DNA of 64,000 nt from JAFDVL01 sp964631865 (GCA_964631865.1 CAZWAK010000002.1:84270-148269); one strand, 5' to 3'; positions 34,789 to 44,504 are shown, counted from the first letter of the stretch. The notes: generated by a model not told the origin, from the letters alone. A program made the numbers and translations.

Positions 34789-35904
34789 TTATTTGTCCTT
34801 TGTTTCGTCATTCATCAATTCGGCAAGTTGCGCGAACGGGTTATTGAAACTTCCTGACGGTTTGGTGGGCTTGACGGTCGTTTCACTGCTGGGCGTCGCG
34901 GCGGTTGCGGTTGCTACGGTGGCCGCCGCCATTTCTTTGGGTTCTTCTTCCGGCTTGGCAGCGGGACGCCGCCGGTAAATCGGGCGCTCGAACATCGGCG
35001 AGATGCGCGTCCAATCACCATTGGCGTGCGGTTCGGCCATCAGCCGTTGCATCGCTTCGACTTTGGAGTCGAGGTCATCGAGGTACGCGAGCATCAAGGC
35101 TTCCGGCGTCGCAGGCAATTTGGGCGAGCCGTATTCAAGCTTGCCGTGATGCGTCAGCAACAGGTGTAGCAAATGACGTCGCAATTCTTCGGGGAAGTCA
35201 GGAATCTGCTTGATGTGATCCGAGACCATCATTGTTTCCATCGCCAAATGCCCGATCATTTGCCCGTCGTTCGTGTAGTTCGTGCCGCGTTCATAACTCA
35301 ACTCATCAATCTTGCCGAAGTCGTGCAAGATCGCGCCGGTTTGCAGCAGATCGAGATCAATGCCTTCGTAATGCGAACCGACTTTGTGCGCGAGTTTGAG
35401 CAGCGAGAGCGTGTGTTCGAGCAAGCCGCCGAGATACGGATGATGCATGGTTTTGGCCGCCGGGGCGCGCTTGAATTTCTGCACCGTGACTTCGTCGGCA
35501 AAAATGTTTTCGAGCAATTGGCGCAAATACGAATTCGCAAAGCCGCGCACAATTTGCATCAGTTCGGCGAACATTTCCTCCACGTCATACTTTGTCGTGG
35601 GAAAGTAATCCGTGAGGTTGTATTCGCGCTCTTCGCACAGCCGCGCGCGATGCACGGTCAATTGCAACCGATTGCGATGCACCACGACCAAACCGCGCGC
35701 AAAGACGACATCATCCACATCGAAGGTTTCCGCCGTCTCTTCAAAGTTGTCCCACCAATGCCCGCTGATTTCGCCCGTGCGATCCGCCAGCAACAGCGTC
35801 AGATATTGGCCGCCGCTTTTTTTATTTCGATACTCCTTCGCCTTGACCAGAAAGGTCGTGCTGACCGTTTGATTGGTGACGAAATCGCGGATGAAAGTTT
35901 TCAT
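34789..35904 (-). CDS. YhaM-like 3'-5' exoribonuclease (OB fold plus HD domain)
   Basis: 371 residues. An N-terminal OB fold (SGGQYLTLLLADRTGEISGHWWD ... VVVHRNRLQL) is followed by an HD domain with HHPYLGGLLEHTLSL, ILHDFGKIDEL and LLLTHHGKLEYGSPKLP, which gives the two-metal site. YhaM in Bacillus degrades RNA and ssDNA from the 3' end. The C-terminal 70 residues are Ala/Thr/Pro-rich and probably disordered. Its ATG lies 11 nt from heptad element 3. Confidence 0.92.
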   Translation of the reverse strand: MKTFIRDFVTNQTVSTTFLVKAKEYRNKKSGGQYLTLLLADRTGEISGHWWDNFEETAETFDVDDVVFARGLVVVHRNRLQLTVHRARLCEEREYNLTDYFPTTKYDVEEMFAELMQIVRGFANSYLRQLLENIFADEVTVQKFKRAPAAKTMHHPYLGGLLEHTLSLLKLAHKVGSHYEGIDLDLLQTGAILHDFGKIDELSYERGTNYTNDGQMIGHLAMETMMVSDHIKQIPDFPEELRRHLLHLLLTHHGKLEYGSPKLPATPEALMLAYLDDLDSKVEAMQRLMAEPHANGDWTRISPMFERPIYRRRPAAKPEEEPKEMAAATVATATAATPSSETTVKPTKPSGSFNNPFAQLAELMNDETKDK

Positions 35905-35914
35905 AATGGAGAGT

Positions 35915-35995
35915 ACGGTAGACGGTAGACGGTAGACAGTAGACAGTAGCCTACGGAATTCTACCGACTACTGTCTACCGACTACTGTCTACTCT
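35915..35995. repeat. Heptad inverted-repeat element 3
   Basis: The left arm (35915-35949) is five 7-mers: ACGGTAG three times and ACAGTAG twice. The right arm (35961-35995) is CTACCGA, CTACTGT, CTACCGA, CTACTGT, CTACTCT. An 11-nt centre holds GGAATTC. The right arm supplies the stop codon of the SurA-like gene (TAG at 35989-35991, minus strand). Confidence 0.9.
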
Positions 35996-37152
35996 TTCTT
36001 TGCCGTTTCCTTTGCCTTCGCTACCGCTTTTTCCTGCTGTTCTTTTTCTTTCTTTTCGCGTTTCTGGCGCTTCTTCTTTTCCTTCTCGGATTCTTCGCTG
36101 TAGGGCGTCACTTTGATCTGAGCAGACGCGGTGCGGAGGCCGGGCATTTGGTATTTCGGATCAATTTCGATGAACGCATCTTCGCGCAACATCTTCAGGT
36201 ACACATCAATTTGTTCCTGGCCTTTTTCCATTACCACTCGTTGGAAGACAGCGTTTTTCACTTCATTGTCTTCGTACGGTCGGGTTTCGGAATCTTTGCG
36301 CGCGTCAATGCGAAAGATCGCATAACCATCCGCGAGCGAGATGGTCTCTGTCGTAGAACCGATTTCGCCTTTCTCGACAACCGTGCGGATTTCAGTGGGC
36401 AATTGATTCAGCGCCAGTTTGCCGATCTTGCCAAACTGCTTGACGATTTCGGCGGGGTCTTCCGATTTGCTTTGCACCAAGGCTTTGAAATCGCCGCCGC
36501 CTTTGAGCAAGGTGGCAATCTCGTTGGCTTTCGCCAGCGCCTGTTGTTGCGCGAGCGGGTCTTTGGGTTTGCGAATGAAGATGCGGCTCAACTCGACTTC
36601 GCCCGGCACGACGAACCATTCTTTGTGCTTGTCGTAAAACGCCCGCTTTTCCTGATCGGTCACTCGGCGGGAAACGTCGCCGTAGACTTCCCGTCCAAGC
36701 ACGGCATCGGACAGAAATTTCGCGCGCATGCCGCGTCGTTGTTCGTTGATGTCCACGCCGACTTCGCGCATCTTCTGTTCCAGACAGTCCAGCGAATCGC
36801 AGCCGACTTCTTTCATCACGCGCACAAGCTGTTCGTTGACCTGTGGTTCGACGTCAATCGAAAGCTCTTTGGCGCGCTGCGTCAGCAATTGCTGGTCAAT
36901 CAGACCGTCCAGAATTTTGGCGCGCAGTTCGGTCAATTGCTTTTCGATCTCCTCGTCCTTTTTGCCCTGCTGTTTGTACTCTTCGATGTAGAGTTTCAAC
37001 TCACGCTCGAAAGCCGACATTAAGATGACCTCGGTGTTCACGCGGGCAATGACCTGGTCGAGCAGGTTGTAGCCGTTTTCATCCTGCGCATAACTGCTGA
37101 GCGGCAGCAGCGCCAGGACGATCAAACCTATAAGTGCTTGTATTGATTTCAT
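35989..37152 (-). CDS. SurA-like periplasmic chaperone / parvulin-type rotamase
   Basis: 387 residues from ATG 37152, with AAAGGAG upstream; the frame extends to 37233 without homology. The signal peptide ends at SSYAQ. A SurA N-terminal-like helical domain (LLDQVIARVNTEVILMSAFERELKLY ... LDGLIDQQLL) precedes one parvulin-type domain (ELSRIFIRKPKDP ... SEDPAEIVKQFGKIGKL ... GYAIFRI). The tail is highly charged (KKKRQKREKKEKE), probably disordered. It would help outer-membrane protein folding. A second rotamase gene lies 71 nt upstream. Confidence 0.9.
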   Translation of the reverse strand: MKSIQALIGLIVLALLPLSSYAQDENGYNLLDQVIARVNTEVILMSAFERELKLYIEEYKQQGKKDEEIEKQLTELRAKILDGLIDQQLLTQRAKELSIDVEPQVNEQLVRVMKEVGCDSLDCLEQKMREVGVDINEQRRGMRAKFLSDAVLGREVYGDVSRRVTDQEKRAFYDKHKEWFVVPGEVELSRIFIRKPKDPLAQQQALAKANEIATLLKGGGDFKALVQSKSEDPAEIVKQFGKIGKLALNQLPTEIRTVVEKGEIGSTTETISLADGYAIFRIDARKDSETRPYEDNEVKNAVFQRVVMEKGQEQIDVYLKMLREDAFIEIDPKYQMPGLRTASAQIKVTPYSEESEKEKKKRQKREKKEKEQQEKAVAKAKETAKKE

Positions 37153-37223
37153 ACGAACTCCTTTGAAAATCGCGTCTGCAAGCCGCCAGCGGAGGCTCGA
37201 ACTCTCAGCGCGAATCTCAACGA

Positions 37224-38192
37224 TTATTTCCACTTACCAGTGTAGCGGAAGCCGAGTTGCTCGGCTTGAACTTTAATCTTCGCATTGGTCAGCGCCTGCT
37301 CCAAATAGGCGTCAATGACCGATTGATTCTTGCTGCGCAGCAAGTCTTCTTCTACTTGTTTCCGAATTTTGTCAAAAGGTTGCGGCTCCTGTTTCTTGAC
37401 CATCTGAAAAATGTGATAGCCAAAACTGGATTTGACGACGGTGCTGATGCCGCCATCTTTGAGCGGCATCGCCGCATTTTCCAACACTTCGGGCAACTCC
37501 TTGGGGCGATAGCAATGCAAATTTCCTTTCGACGGCGCGTTGGAATGTTCTTTGGCCAAAATGGCAAAGTCGGCGGGTTTGTCTAAGGCTTGCTTGCGTA
37601 GCTGTTCGGCTTTCTCCGCCTCGTCCACTTTGATTTCGCGGACGCAGAAGCTCGGTTCCTGCGGATAGCGTTTGGGATTGTTTTTGTAATGTTGCTCGAC
37701 CTCTTCAGGCGTGAAGGCCACGTCCTTGAGAACTTCGGCTTTGTAAAATTTCCAAATAATCAAATTGTTTTCGATCTCTGCCGCGCGCTCTTTGCCAACC
37801 AGCGCGGGCTGATTTTGCTTGCTGCCTTCGACGTTGGTTTGTTGGTGCTGGTCGGTTTCTTCGCGGCGCACTTCTTCTTCCGTCACCGCGATTCCTTTGG
37901 CCGTAGCCGTCTGCACGATCAATTGTTGCCGCACGAATTCGTCGAACAAGCTGCTTTGCAATTGATTGTTGTCTTCCGTGCTTTGTTGCTGCAACAAATC
38001 CGACAGACGCGATTTCAAAAAGCGGTCGAACGCGGCTTTGTATTTGGGCTGTCCGTTGATCTCAACGATGACAGGGGTTTTTTCATCCGCCGCCAGCAAC
38101 GCATCGTTGTGGCCGTTGCTGGCTTTGGATTGACAGCCAAACAGGCAACCAACCACCATCAACAATGCAAGCGCAAAAAACTTTTGTGGCAT
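37224..38192 (-). CDS. Lipoprotein parvulin-type peptidyl-prolyl isomerase (PrsA/SurA-like)
   Basis: 322 residues from ATG 38192. A lipoprotein signal (MPQKFFALALLMVVGCLFGC) is followed by a helical domain (FLKSRLSDLLQQQSTEDNNQLQSSL) and one parvulin domain (CVREIKVDEAEKAEQLRKQAL ... ALKDGGIS-like PLKDGGISTVVKSSFGYHIFQ). It probably works as a membrane-anchored foldase with the SurA-like neighbour. It should be processed by Lgt and LspA encoded at 12-14 kb. Confidence 0.9.
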   Translation of the reverse strand: MPQKFFALALLMVVGCLFGCQSKASNGHNDALLAADEKTPVIVEINGQPKYKAAFDRFLKSRLSDLLQQQSTEDNNQLQSSLFDEFVRQQLIVQTATAKGIAVTEEEVRREETDQHQQTNVEGSKQNQPALVGKERAAEIENNLIIWKFYKAEVLKDVAFTPEEVEQHYKNNPKRYPQEPSFCVREIKVDEAEKAEQLRKQALDKPADFAILAKEHSNAPSKGNLHCYRPKELPEVLENAAMPLKDGGISTVVKSSFGYHIFQMVKKQEPQPFDKIRKQVEEDLLRSKNQSVIDAYLEQALTNAKIKVQAEQLGFRYTGKWK

Positions 38193-38347
38193 AAATGCAA
38201 ACAAAGACGAAGGGGAAATAAGCAGCAATCGTCGTTCAGATATTTGTTCTGGCGGACAACCGTTCTGGCAAAGCGGATTGTACGATGTTCGGCGCAATGC
38301 TCGCAAGGCGCGCGCGGGAATCTTTGGGTTGCAAAGACAGGTGGCAA

Positions 38348-39160
38348 CTAGCTGGCTTGTCGCTCACGACGCGGCTGATCGAGCGGCAATGTCGGCTCTT
38401 CCGTTACACTGTAGCCCGTGCTGAAATCCGGGTTGATTTCATTCGTAGTGCGCTGCGGAGGCGCAGTGAAGGCCGGCGCTGACTGAAAAGCGTTCGGCAG
38501 GGCTTCAGCTTGTGCTTCACTCGCCGCTTCAGCCGCTTTCAATTCCGCTTCTGAAGGGGCAAAAAACATTCCGTTGATGAGATGGCCAATACCGGTTGCG
38601 ACCGGAATCAAACAGAACACCCAGAGCATTTGAATCACCGGCACTAAACCCGTGAGGTCTGGATTGCGTTGCAAAACAATTCGTTCCAGATTTTCCAGCA
38701 GACCGGATTGAGCAGCAGTGTGCAGCAACCAATAATATACGCCTGCCGAAGCGCTGCCCGTGAAAATGGAAAGAATGCCTTTTTGCAAATGATAGCGCCG
38801 CGACTCGCGTGAACGTTTGGGTTTGGCCGGAGGTTTCGGGGTGGAGGTGGAGAAAAGTGCGGTCGTCACGTCATTGGCAGCAGTCGAAGCAGAGTGGGCG
38901 ACGTCGGAAACCCAGTTGGAGTCTCGTTCGTGATGCCGTTTGCGATGCTCGTGCTGTTTCTTTTTGAATTCCTGCTGCACCTGCTCAAAGCCGCTGCGCA
39001 AACTTTTCCCCAGGTCTACCAAATCGGATTTGACGCGCTCGAAATCCGCCGGGCTGCGACGACCTTCCATTGCGTCCACGATCACGCCGAGATTAGTTCC
39101 ACATTGACGACAATAGCGTTGGCCTTGATTGGCCGGGCTGGCACATTTTGGGCAATACAT
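38348..39160 (-). CDS. Zinc-ribbon membrane protein of unknown function
   Basis: 270 residues from ATG 39160 with GGAGG upstream. An N-terminal zinc ribbon (CPKCASPANQGQRYCRQCG) is followed by a charged helix (VQQEFKKKQHEHRKRHHERD), a Pro/Lys-rich linker and two membrane helices (ILSIFTGSASAGVYYWLL and MLWVFCLIPVATGIGHLI). The tail is Ala/Glu/Pro-rich. This build recurs in Acidobacteria, but no function is known to me. The following 282 nt up to 39443 hold no gene. Confidence 0.72.
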   Translation of the reverse strand: MYCPKCASPANQGQRYCRQCGTNLGVIVDAMEGRRSPADFERVKSDLVDLGKSLRSGFEQVQQEFKKKQHEHRKRHHERDSNWVSDVAHSASTAANDVTTALFSTSTPKPPAKPKRSRESRRYHLQKGILSIFTGSASAGVYYWLLHTAAQSGLLENLERIVLQRNPDLTGLVPVIQMLWVFCLIPVATGIGHLINGMFFAPSEAELKAAEAASEAQAEALPNAFQSAPAFTAPPQRTTNEINPDFSTGYSVTEEPTLPLDQPRRERQAS

Positions 39161-39442
39161 AAACCGAACCTCCAAGCTGCGCTTTACGAAGTGACGCGAA
39201 ACAAAGTTCGCTTTGGCGGGATGCGCCTCTTGATTACAGAGTCATTTCATTAAGATTTCTTCCAGAACAAGAAACTGTACTTCGTCCGGCGCAGTTTAGC
39301 ATAGCTTTTGCGATTTGCTTTTGCGTATGCTGATAGTGTTGGTGGCAAAGCATTAGTAAGGGCGAATTTGAATCACTCAGAGTGCGATTGGGAGAATGAG
39401 GCAATCACGGTCTGAATGAAATAGCTAAGCCAAGAGGGGATT

Positions 39443-40948
39443 ATGTCCGAAGCCAAGTTTGTTTGTGAGTGTAATAAAAAGTTTCACTCTGCCTGTAAAG
39501 GATTAGGGTTTTATCAAGAGGTAGACGGAAAGAAATACTGTGTGCTGCATTGCCCTACTCTACATAAGAAGGAAGAGTTTGATTTTGTGCTCGAACGGAA
39601 ACTGAACGCATTTGATTTTGATTTCCAAGGGGTTTATTTCCCTTCGGATGTTAATTTTAAGTCCTTTCCTTTTATTTCAGATGCAATTTTCGCAGGGGCG
39701 AGGTTCGTAGGTGATGCAGATTTTTCTGACGCGACTTTCACTCAAGGCGCGTACTTTTCTTCAGCGACCTTTACAGGTCAAGCGGACTTTCGCGCTACAA
39801 ATTTCAACGGCAAGACATATTTTCACGCTACGAACTTTCAGGGTGAGATGAACGAATTCTACAAGGCAACTTTTAGCGACGTGGCATTTTTCGATCAAGT
39901 AAACTTCAGCGGCGAAGTATTCTTTCACGCCTCAATATTTCAGGACGATGCCTACTTTGATCAAGCAAGATTTAATAAAAAAGCAGGTTTCTCGGAGGTG
40001 TCTTTCAACAAAAGAGCCAACTATTCTTTGGCGATATTTAGCGAAAGTGCAAACTTCACTTATGCCAAGTTCTATGGGGAAACACACTTTACCGATGCCC
40101 AATTCGGCAGTGAGGCAAATTTCTCTTTAGCAAGATTCTGTGGCCTGGTGGAGTTTCCTTGTGCGAAGTTCAATAGCACCGTGTATTTTAACCACGCGAG
40201 ACTAGAAACCGAATTACGATTTGTCGGTTCGGCGCATAATATTATTTTCGCGGAGATGGCCTCACTCGATTTGCAAAGGGTTCAGTTCAGCAAACCAGAA
40301 CAAATCTTATTTCACTCAGTCAAATTGCGACCGCATTGGTTTATAAACGTGGACTCGCGCAAGTTTGAGTTCACGAATATTGATTGGGGAAAGACAACGG
40401 TCATTGACGATTTGAAGGCTCTGGAAAGCGTTGAGAATCGTCATCACCTGTTGTCAATTGCCTATCGACAGCTCGCAACTAACTATGAAGAGAATAACCG
40501 ATATGATAAGGCGGCGGATTTTCGCTACGCTTCGATGAATGCGCTGCGACTAGAATACAAATGGAAGAAGGCGTCTTGGTGGCTGGATGGAGCGTATTGG
40601 TTAGTGAGTGGCTATAGCGAACGCATTCAGCGAGCATTTATGTGGTTGCTGGGGTTGCTATTGGTATTTTCGTTTTTGTATACGCAAGTTGGCTTCGAGA
40701 ACAAGGCGGCTTCAGAGGTTACACCCATCGTACAGGAAATGATGCCAACTTCGCCGCCACCAAAAGAATTGCCGCTGCCTGCCTTCCGCGATGGACTGAC
40801 CTATGCGCTGAGTGCAGCATTATTCCAACGACCTGAACCGAAGGCATATACATTCTGGGCGAAAACGTGTGTGTCTTTGGAAATGATTTTTGTGCCATTA
40901 CAGGCGGCGTTGCTGGCATTGGCGATTCGACGGCGATTTATGAGGTAA
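39443..40948 (+). CDS. Pentapeptide-repeat membrane protein with N-terminal Cys cluster
   Basis: 501 residues, with AGAGGGG 4 nt before the ATG. Residues 8-37 carry C8, C10, H15, C18, C33 and C37, a likely zinc site. Residues 60-255 are about 20 degenerate pentapeptide units (ADFSDATF, ANFTYAKF, ANFSLARF), which fold as a right-handed beta helix. The last 150 residues contain two hydrophobic helices (FMWLLGLLLVFSFLYTQV and MIFVPLQAALLALAI) flanking a loop of about 70 residues, similar to pentapeptide proteins with a channel-like C-terminus. Its base use is more AT-rich than its neighbours, suggesting transfer. Role unknown. Confidence 0.82.
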   Translation: MSEAKFVCECNKKFHSACKGLGFYQEVDGKKYCVLHCPTLHKKEEFDFVLERKLNAFDFDFQGVYFPSDVNFKSFPFISDAIFAGARFVGDADFSDATFTQGAYFSSATFTGQADFRATNFNGKTYFHATNFQGEMNEFYKATFSDVAFFDQVNFSGEVFFHASIFQDDAYFDQARFNKKAGFSEVSFNKRANYSLAIFSESANFTYAKFYGETHFTDAQFGSEANFSLARFCGLVEFPCAKFNSTVYFNHARLETELRFVGSAHNIIFAEMASLDLQRVQFSKPEQILFHSVKLRPHWFINVDSRKFEFTNIDWGKTTVIDDLKALESVENRHHLLSIAYRQLATNYEENNRYDKAADFRYASMNALRLEYKWKKASWWLDGAYWLVSGYSERIQRAFMWLLGLLLVFSFLYTQVGFENKAASEVTPIVQEMMPTSPPPKELPLPAFRDGLTYALSAALFQRPEPKAYTFWAKTCVSLEMIFVPLQAALLALAIRRRFMR

Positions 40949-40975
40949 CAGCATCGCAAGTTTTCAACCGCTCGC

Positions 40976-41383
40976 TTACGAATCATAAGCACTGAGGTAG
41001 AGCAAATTGTCGTAATCAACCACAGCCAGCTTGAGATTTCGCAACCAGCCACGACGACCGAGGATGTTGCGCGGCAGGTTCGGATATTTGGCAAAGTAAA
41101 CAAGGCTTTGAAAAACCAGTTTGCCAGTCTGAATAACAACTTCGTGTCCAAAGGCGTCAACATTGCCGCCTAAACTGCTGAGCGTGATCGGCAGTCCCTG
41201 CTCAATTGGCACGCCAAGAAGCATCCCATCTTCGCGGCTGAAAAGACACACTTCGCCACCTGTATCCACTTTCGCCTGGACTCGCCGCGATTTTTCACCG
41301 TAGCTGAGAACCACTGGAATCGAGATGCCTGACAAATCGTCCGCGTAATGAAACTCTTCCGTGAAGCTCAGTTGTGTTGCCAT
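40976..41383 (-). CDS. Small retropepsin-like aspartic protease (clan AA)
   Basis: 135 residues from ATG 41383. The active loop is VDTGGEVCLF (D40) instead of the usual DTGA/S, with a downstream RNILGRRGWL that matches the hydrophobic-hydrophobic-Gly motif. It should be a homodimer to form an active site. It has no signal peptide. It starts 2 nt after the DUF5678-like gene, a pairing I recall in other genomes; the substrate is unknown. Confidence 0.8.
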   Translation of the reverse strand: MATQLSFTEEFHYADDLSGISIPVVLSYGEKSRRVQAKVDTGGEVCLFSREDGMLLGVPIEQGLPITLSSLGGNVDAFGHEVVIQTGKLVFQSLVYFAKYPNLPRNILGRRGWLRNLKLAVVDYDNLLYLSAYDS

Positions 41384-41385
41384 AC

Positions 41386-41766
41386 TCAAAACCCAGCATA
41401 AACTTTGTCCGGATCATCAATGTAAGTGAATAACGGCAGATAAGCCCCGTCTGCCTCTGCCGCTGCTGCGACTTCCTCATGATTCGGGCTGGCAGCTATC
41501 AAACGGTCGCCATCCAGTGCCACCCATTGCCCAACATATTCGCGCTGATGCTCGACAAGCCAACGCATCTCGCGTGTGCTGTCTGGCATTGGTTTAGGTT
41601 GCAAACGTTTGTCGAGTTGTTTGGTTTTTGATGGTGTTCCGTTTGTAGCTTCCGCTTGTGAATGCGGCTCTGCGCGCTGTGCCATCAATTGCTTGAGCTT
41701 CAATTGTTCGCTCAGCGACATCTGGTCAATCAATTGCAGAACGTTTTCGGCTGTAATGGTTGCCAT
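41386..41766 (-). CDS. DUF5678-like protein upstream of the small aspartic protease
   Basis: 126 residues. The N-terminal helix (ENVLQLIDQMSLSEQLKLKQLM) is followed by a Lys/Pro linker and the DUF5678-type core (YVGQWVALDGDRLIAASPNHEEVAAAAEADGAYLPLFTYI). The gene pair with the protease is separated by 2 nt, so they are coexpressed. It may be the protease's partner, inhibitor or substrate; none of these is established. Confidence 0.72.
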   Translation of the reverse strand: MATITAENVLQLIDQMSLSEQLKLKQLMAQRAEPHSQAEATNGTPSKTKQLDKRLQPKPMPDSTREMRWLVEHQREYVGQWVALDGDRLIAASPNHEEVAAAAEADGAYLPLFTYIDDPDKVYAGF

Positions 41767-41891
41767 ATTGGTACTCCCTTCGTTGGGTGATTATACAGGA
41801 AACAGGCTTCATCTCCGACCATTGTCTTTTGTCGCAGTCGTTCGCTTCGTGATAGATTCTCGGCTTCATCAGAGAAAGGAACAGCAACACA

Positions 41892-44252
41892 ATGAAACGA
41901 TGGTTTGCCGCTTGGGTCTTGTTTGTGGTTGGTGCAAGTGTTTGCCTGGCGCAAGCGCCTACAGCACAAAAGCTTTGGTATCGGCAGCCTGCCGTCAAAT
42001 GGGAAGAGGCGTTGCCGATTGGCAATGGACGACTCGGTGCGATGGTGTTTGGCGGCGTGCAGGAAGAACGATTGCAACTGAACGAAGACACGATTTGGGC
42101 AGGGGAAAAACGCGACCGCAACAATCCGAACGGGGCGAAAGCAATTGTCGAGGTGCGACGTTTGTTGCTGGCGGGCAAGGTCAAAGAAGCCGAAGAACTC
42201 GCGGACAAACACATCATTTCGATGCCGCGCCGGATGCCGCCGTATCAGCCTCTTGGTGACTTGAAACTGCGATTTTTCGGGCAGGAAAACGCGACCGACT
42301 ACCGGCGTGAGCTGGATTTGGAGGCGGGGCTGGCACGTGTCACATACAAAGTCGGCGCGACAACCTTCACGCGCGAGGTGTTTGCATCTGCACCCGATCA
42401 GGTGATTGTCGTGCGGCTCACAGCAGACAAGCCGGGGCGCATTTCGTTTGCGGCAACCATGACGCGCGAAGCCAATGTCACGATGTTGCTCGTGAGCGGC
42501 AAGCGCATTGCGTTTGCCGGCGAAGCGATTCCGCACGGCGACCGTCACAAAGACGAACGCAAAGTCGGGACTAAATTTCATGCGCTGCTCGAAGCCTTAC
42601 CTGAAGGCGGCAAGGTGCGTGTCGAAGGCAACGACTTGATTGTTGAGAAGGCGAATGCTGTGACGCTGTTGTTGGTCGCAGCGTCGAACCTCAAAGAAAA
42701 AGACCCGGCGGCGAAATGCGAGCAGTATTTGGCGAAAGCGAAAAAGCCGTTTGCCAAGCTGCGCGCGGCGCACATCAGCGATCATCAACGTTTGTTTCGG
42801 CGTGTGGATTTCAAACTGGCGGCTGTCGTGCCTGACTTGCCGACCGATGAACGATTGCGGCGTGTGCAGGCCGGCGAAACTGACCTCGCACTCGAAACGT
42901 TGTACTTTCAATTCGGGCGTTATTTGCTGATGGCGAGTTCACGGCCCGGCACGATGGCGGCGAATTTGCAGGGCATCTGGAACGATAAGCTTGCGCCTTC
43001 GTGGGACAGCAAATTCACCATCAACATCAACACCGAAATGAATTACTGGCCAGCGGAAGTCACGAACCTGGCGGAGTTGCACGAGCCGCTGTTTGACTTG
43101 ATTGAGAATGCTCGCGAAGACGGGCGGCGCGTAGCAAAAAATCTGTATGGCGCGCGCGGCTTTGTGATGCACCACAACACGGACGGCTGGGGGCACGCGG
43201 TTCCAATTGACGGCATCGGTTCGGGGCTATGGCCGTTGGGCGCGGCGTGGTTGAGCCTGCATCTGTGGGATCATTACGATTACAATCGCAACAAAGTCTT
43301 TCTCGAATTTCGCGCCTATCCGGTGCTGAAAGAAGCAGCGGAATTTTTCTTGGATTATTTGGTGGACGATGGCAAAGGGCATTTGATGACGGGGCCTTCG
43401 ATCTCGCCGGAGAATCGCTATCGCACGAGCGCCGGCGCGGTGGGCAAGCTCGTGATGGCTCCGACGATGGACACGGAAATTTTGCACGCGCTGTTTTCGC
43501 GCGTGATTGAAGCGAGCCAGATTCTCGGCACAGATGAAGAGTTTCGCAAAAAGATTATTGCCACGCGCGACCGCTTACCGAAACTGCAAATCGGCAAGCA
43601 CGGACAGTTGCAGGAATGGCTGGAAGATTACGATGAACCCGATCCGGGGCATCGGCACATCTCGCATCTGTTCGCGCTGCATCCGGGCAATCAAATCACG
43701 CTGCGCGGCACGCCCGATTTAGCGCAGGCCGCGCGCGTGACGTTGGAGCGCAGATTGAAAGCGGGCAGCGGTCACACGGGTTGGAGCCGCGCGTGGATCA
43801 TTAACTTTTGGGCGCGGCTGGAAGAAGGCGATACCGCCCACGAAAACATCGTCGCGTTGCTGGCGAAATCTACGCATCCGAATTTGTTCGATAATCATCC
43901 GCCGTTTCAAATTGATGGCAACTTTGGCGGCACAGCAGGGATGGCGGAGATGTTGATGCAGAGTCACGCGGGCGAAATTCATTTGCTGCCCGCATTGCCA
44001 AAGGCGTGGGCGAGCGGCGAAATCAAAGGCTTGCGCGCGCGCGGCGGCTTTGAAGTGAGTCTGAAATGGGAAGACGGGCAATTGGTCTACGCAACGATTA
44101 AATCCAAAGCGGGACTGCCCTGCGTCGTGCGCTACAAAACGCCGGTAGCTGTGCAGTTGCAGGGCAGATCGCTGAAAACGACAATGCAGGATGGCGCGGT
44201 CAACTTCAAAACGATGCAAGGCATGACGTACTCCATCGCGCCCACACGTTGA
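41892..44252 (+). CDS. GH95-family alpha-L-fucosidase
   Basis: 786 residues, the usual length. The signal peptide ends near VCLAQ. It starts LWYRQPAVKWEEALPIGNGRLGAMVFGG, then LNEDTIWAG in the N-terminal beta-super-sandwich. The (alpha/alpha)6 barrel has NINTEMNYWPAEVTNL, HHNTDGWGH, GPSISPEN, ISHLFALHPG and FQIDGNFGG. These are GH95 hallmarks; the enzyme releases alpha-1,2-linked fucose (some members act on galactose). It is a plausible secreted glycan-degrading enzyme along with the GH16 at 31.4 kb. Confidence 0.95.
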   Translation: MKRWFAAWVLFVVGASVCLAQAPTAQKLWYRQPAVKWEEALPIGNGRLGAMVFGGVQEERLQLNEDTIWAGEKRDRNNPNGAKAIVEVRRLLLAGKVKEAEELADKHIISMPRRMPPYQPLGDLKLRFFGQENATDYRRELDLEAGLARVTYKVGATTFTREVFASAPDQVIVVRLTADKPGRISFAATMTREANVTMLLVSGKRIAFAGEAIPHGDRHKDERKVGTKFHALLEALPEGGKVRVEGNDLIVEKANAVTLLLVAASNLKEKDPAAKCEQYLAKAKKPFAKLRAAHISDHQRLFRRVDFKLAAVVPDLPTDERLRRVQAGETDLALETLYFQFGRYLLMASSRPGTMAANLQGIWNDKLAPSWDSKFTININTEMNYWPAEVTNLAELHEPLFDLIENAREDGRRVAKNLYGARGFVMHHNTDGWGHAVPIDGIGSGLWPLGAAWLSLHLWDHYDYNRNKVFLEFRAYPVLKEAAEFFLDYLVDDGKGHLMTGPSISPENRYRTSAGAVGKLVMAPTMDTEILHALFSRVIEASQILGTDEEFRKKIIATRDRLPKLQIGKHGQLQEWLEDYDEPDPGHRHISHLFALHPGNQITLRGTPDLAQAARVTLERRLKAGSGHTGWSRAWIINFWARLEEGDTAHENIVALLAKSTHPNLFDNHPPFQIDGNFGGTAGMAEMLMQSHAGEIHLLPALPKAWASGEIKGLRARGGFEVSLKWEDGQLVYATIKSKAGLPCVVRYKTPVAVQLQGRSLKTTMQDGAVNFKTMQGMTYSIAPTR

Positions 44253-44255
44253 ATT

Positions 44256-44450
44256 ATGAATGGTCAAAACAGAAAAGACATCCGCCCTGGGATGACGGTC
44301 GAAATTGTCTTGAAGCAGGATCAGCGCACCGGTCGCAGAACACGCGGCATCGTGCGCGACATCCTGACGAAATCGCCGCATCATCCGCACGGCATCAAAG
44401 TGCGGCTCGAAGATGGGCAGGTCGGCAGAGTGCAGGAAATTTGCGATTGA
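44256..44450 (+). CDS. YwbE-family small protein
   Basis: 64 residues starting 3 nt after GH95. IRPGMTVEIVLKQDQRTG and HPHGIKVRLEDGQVGRVQEI cover essentially all of the YwbE (DUF2196) family. These are small beta-rich, cytoplasmic proteins of unknown function found in many phyla. Confidence 0.9.
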   Translation: MNGQNRKDIRPGMTVEIVLKQDQRTGRRTRGIVRDILTKSPHHPHGIKVRLEDGQVGRVQEICD

Positions 44451-44504
44451 TCTCCAACCACGCACAACGATTGTGCATAACTTAAATTTATCGAAAGCAC
44501 GTAC

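Noticed and set aside
35915..35995. CRISPR array
   Set aside because: The repeats are 7 nt, contiguous and lack spacers; no cas genes are present.
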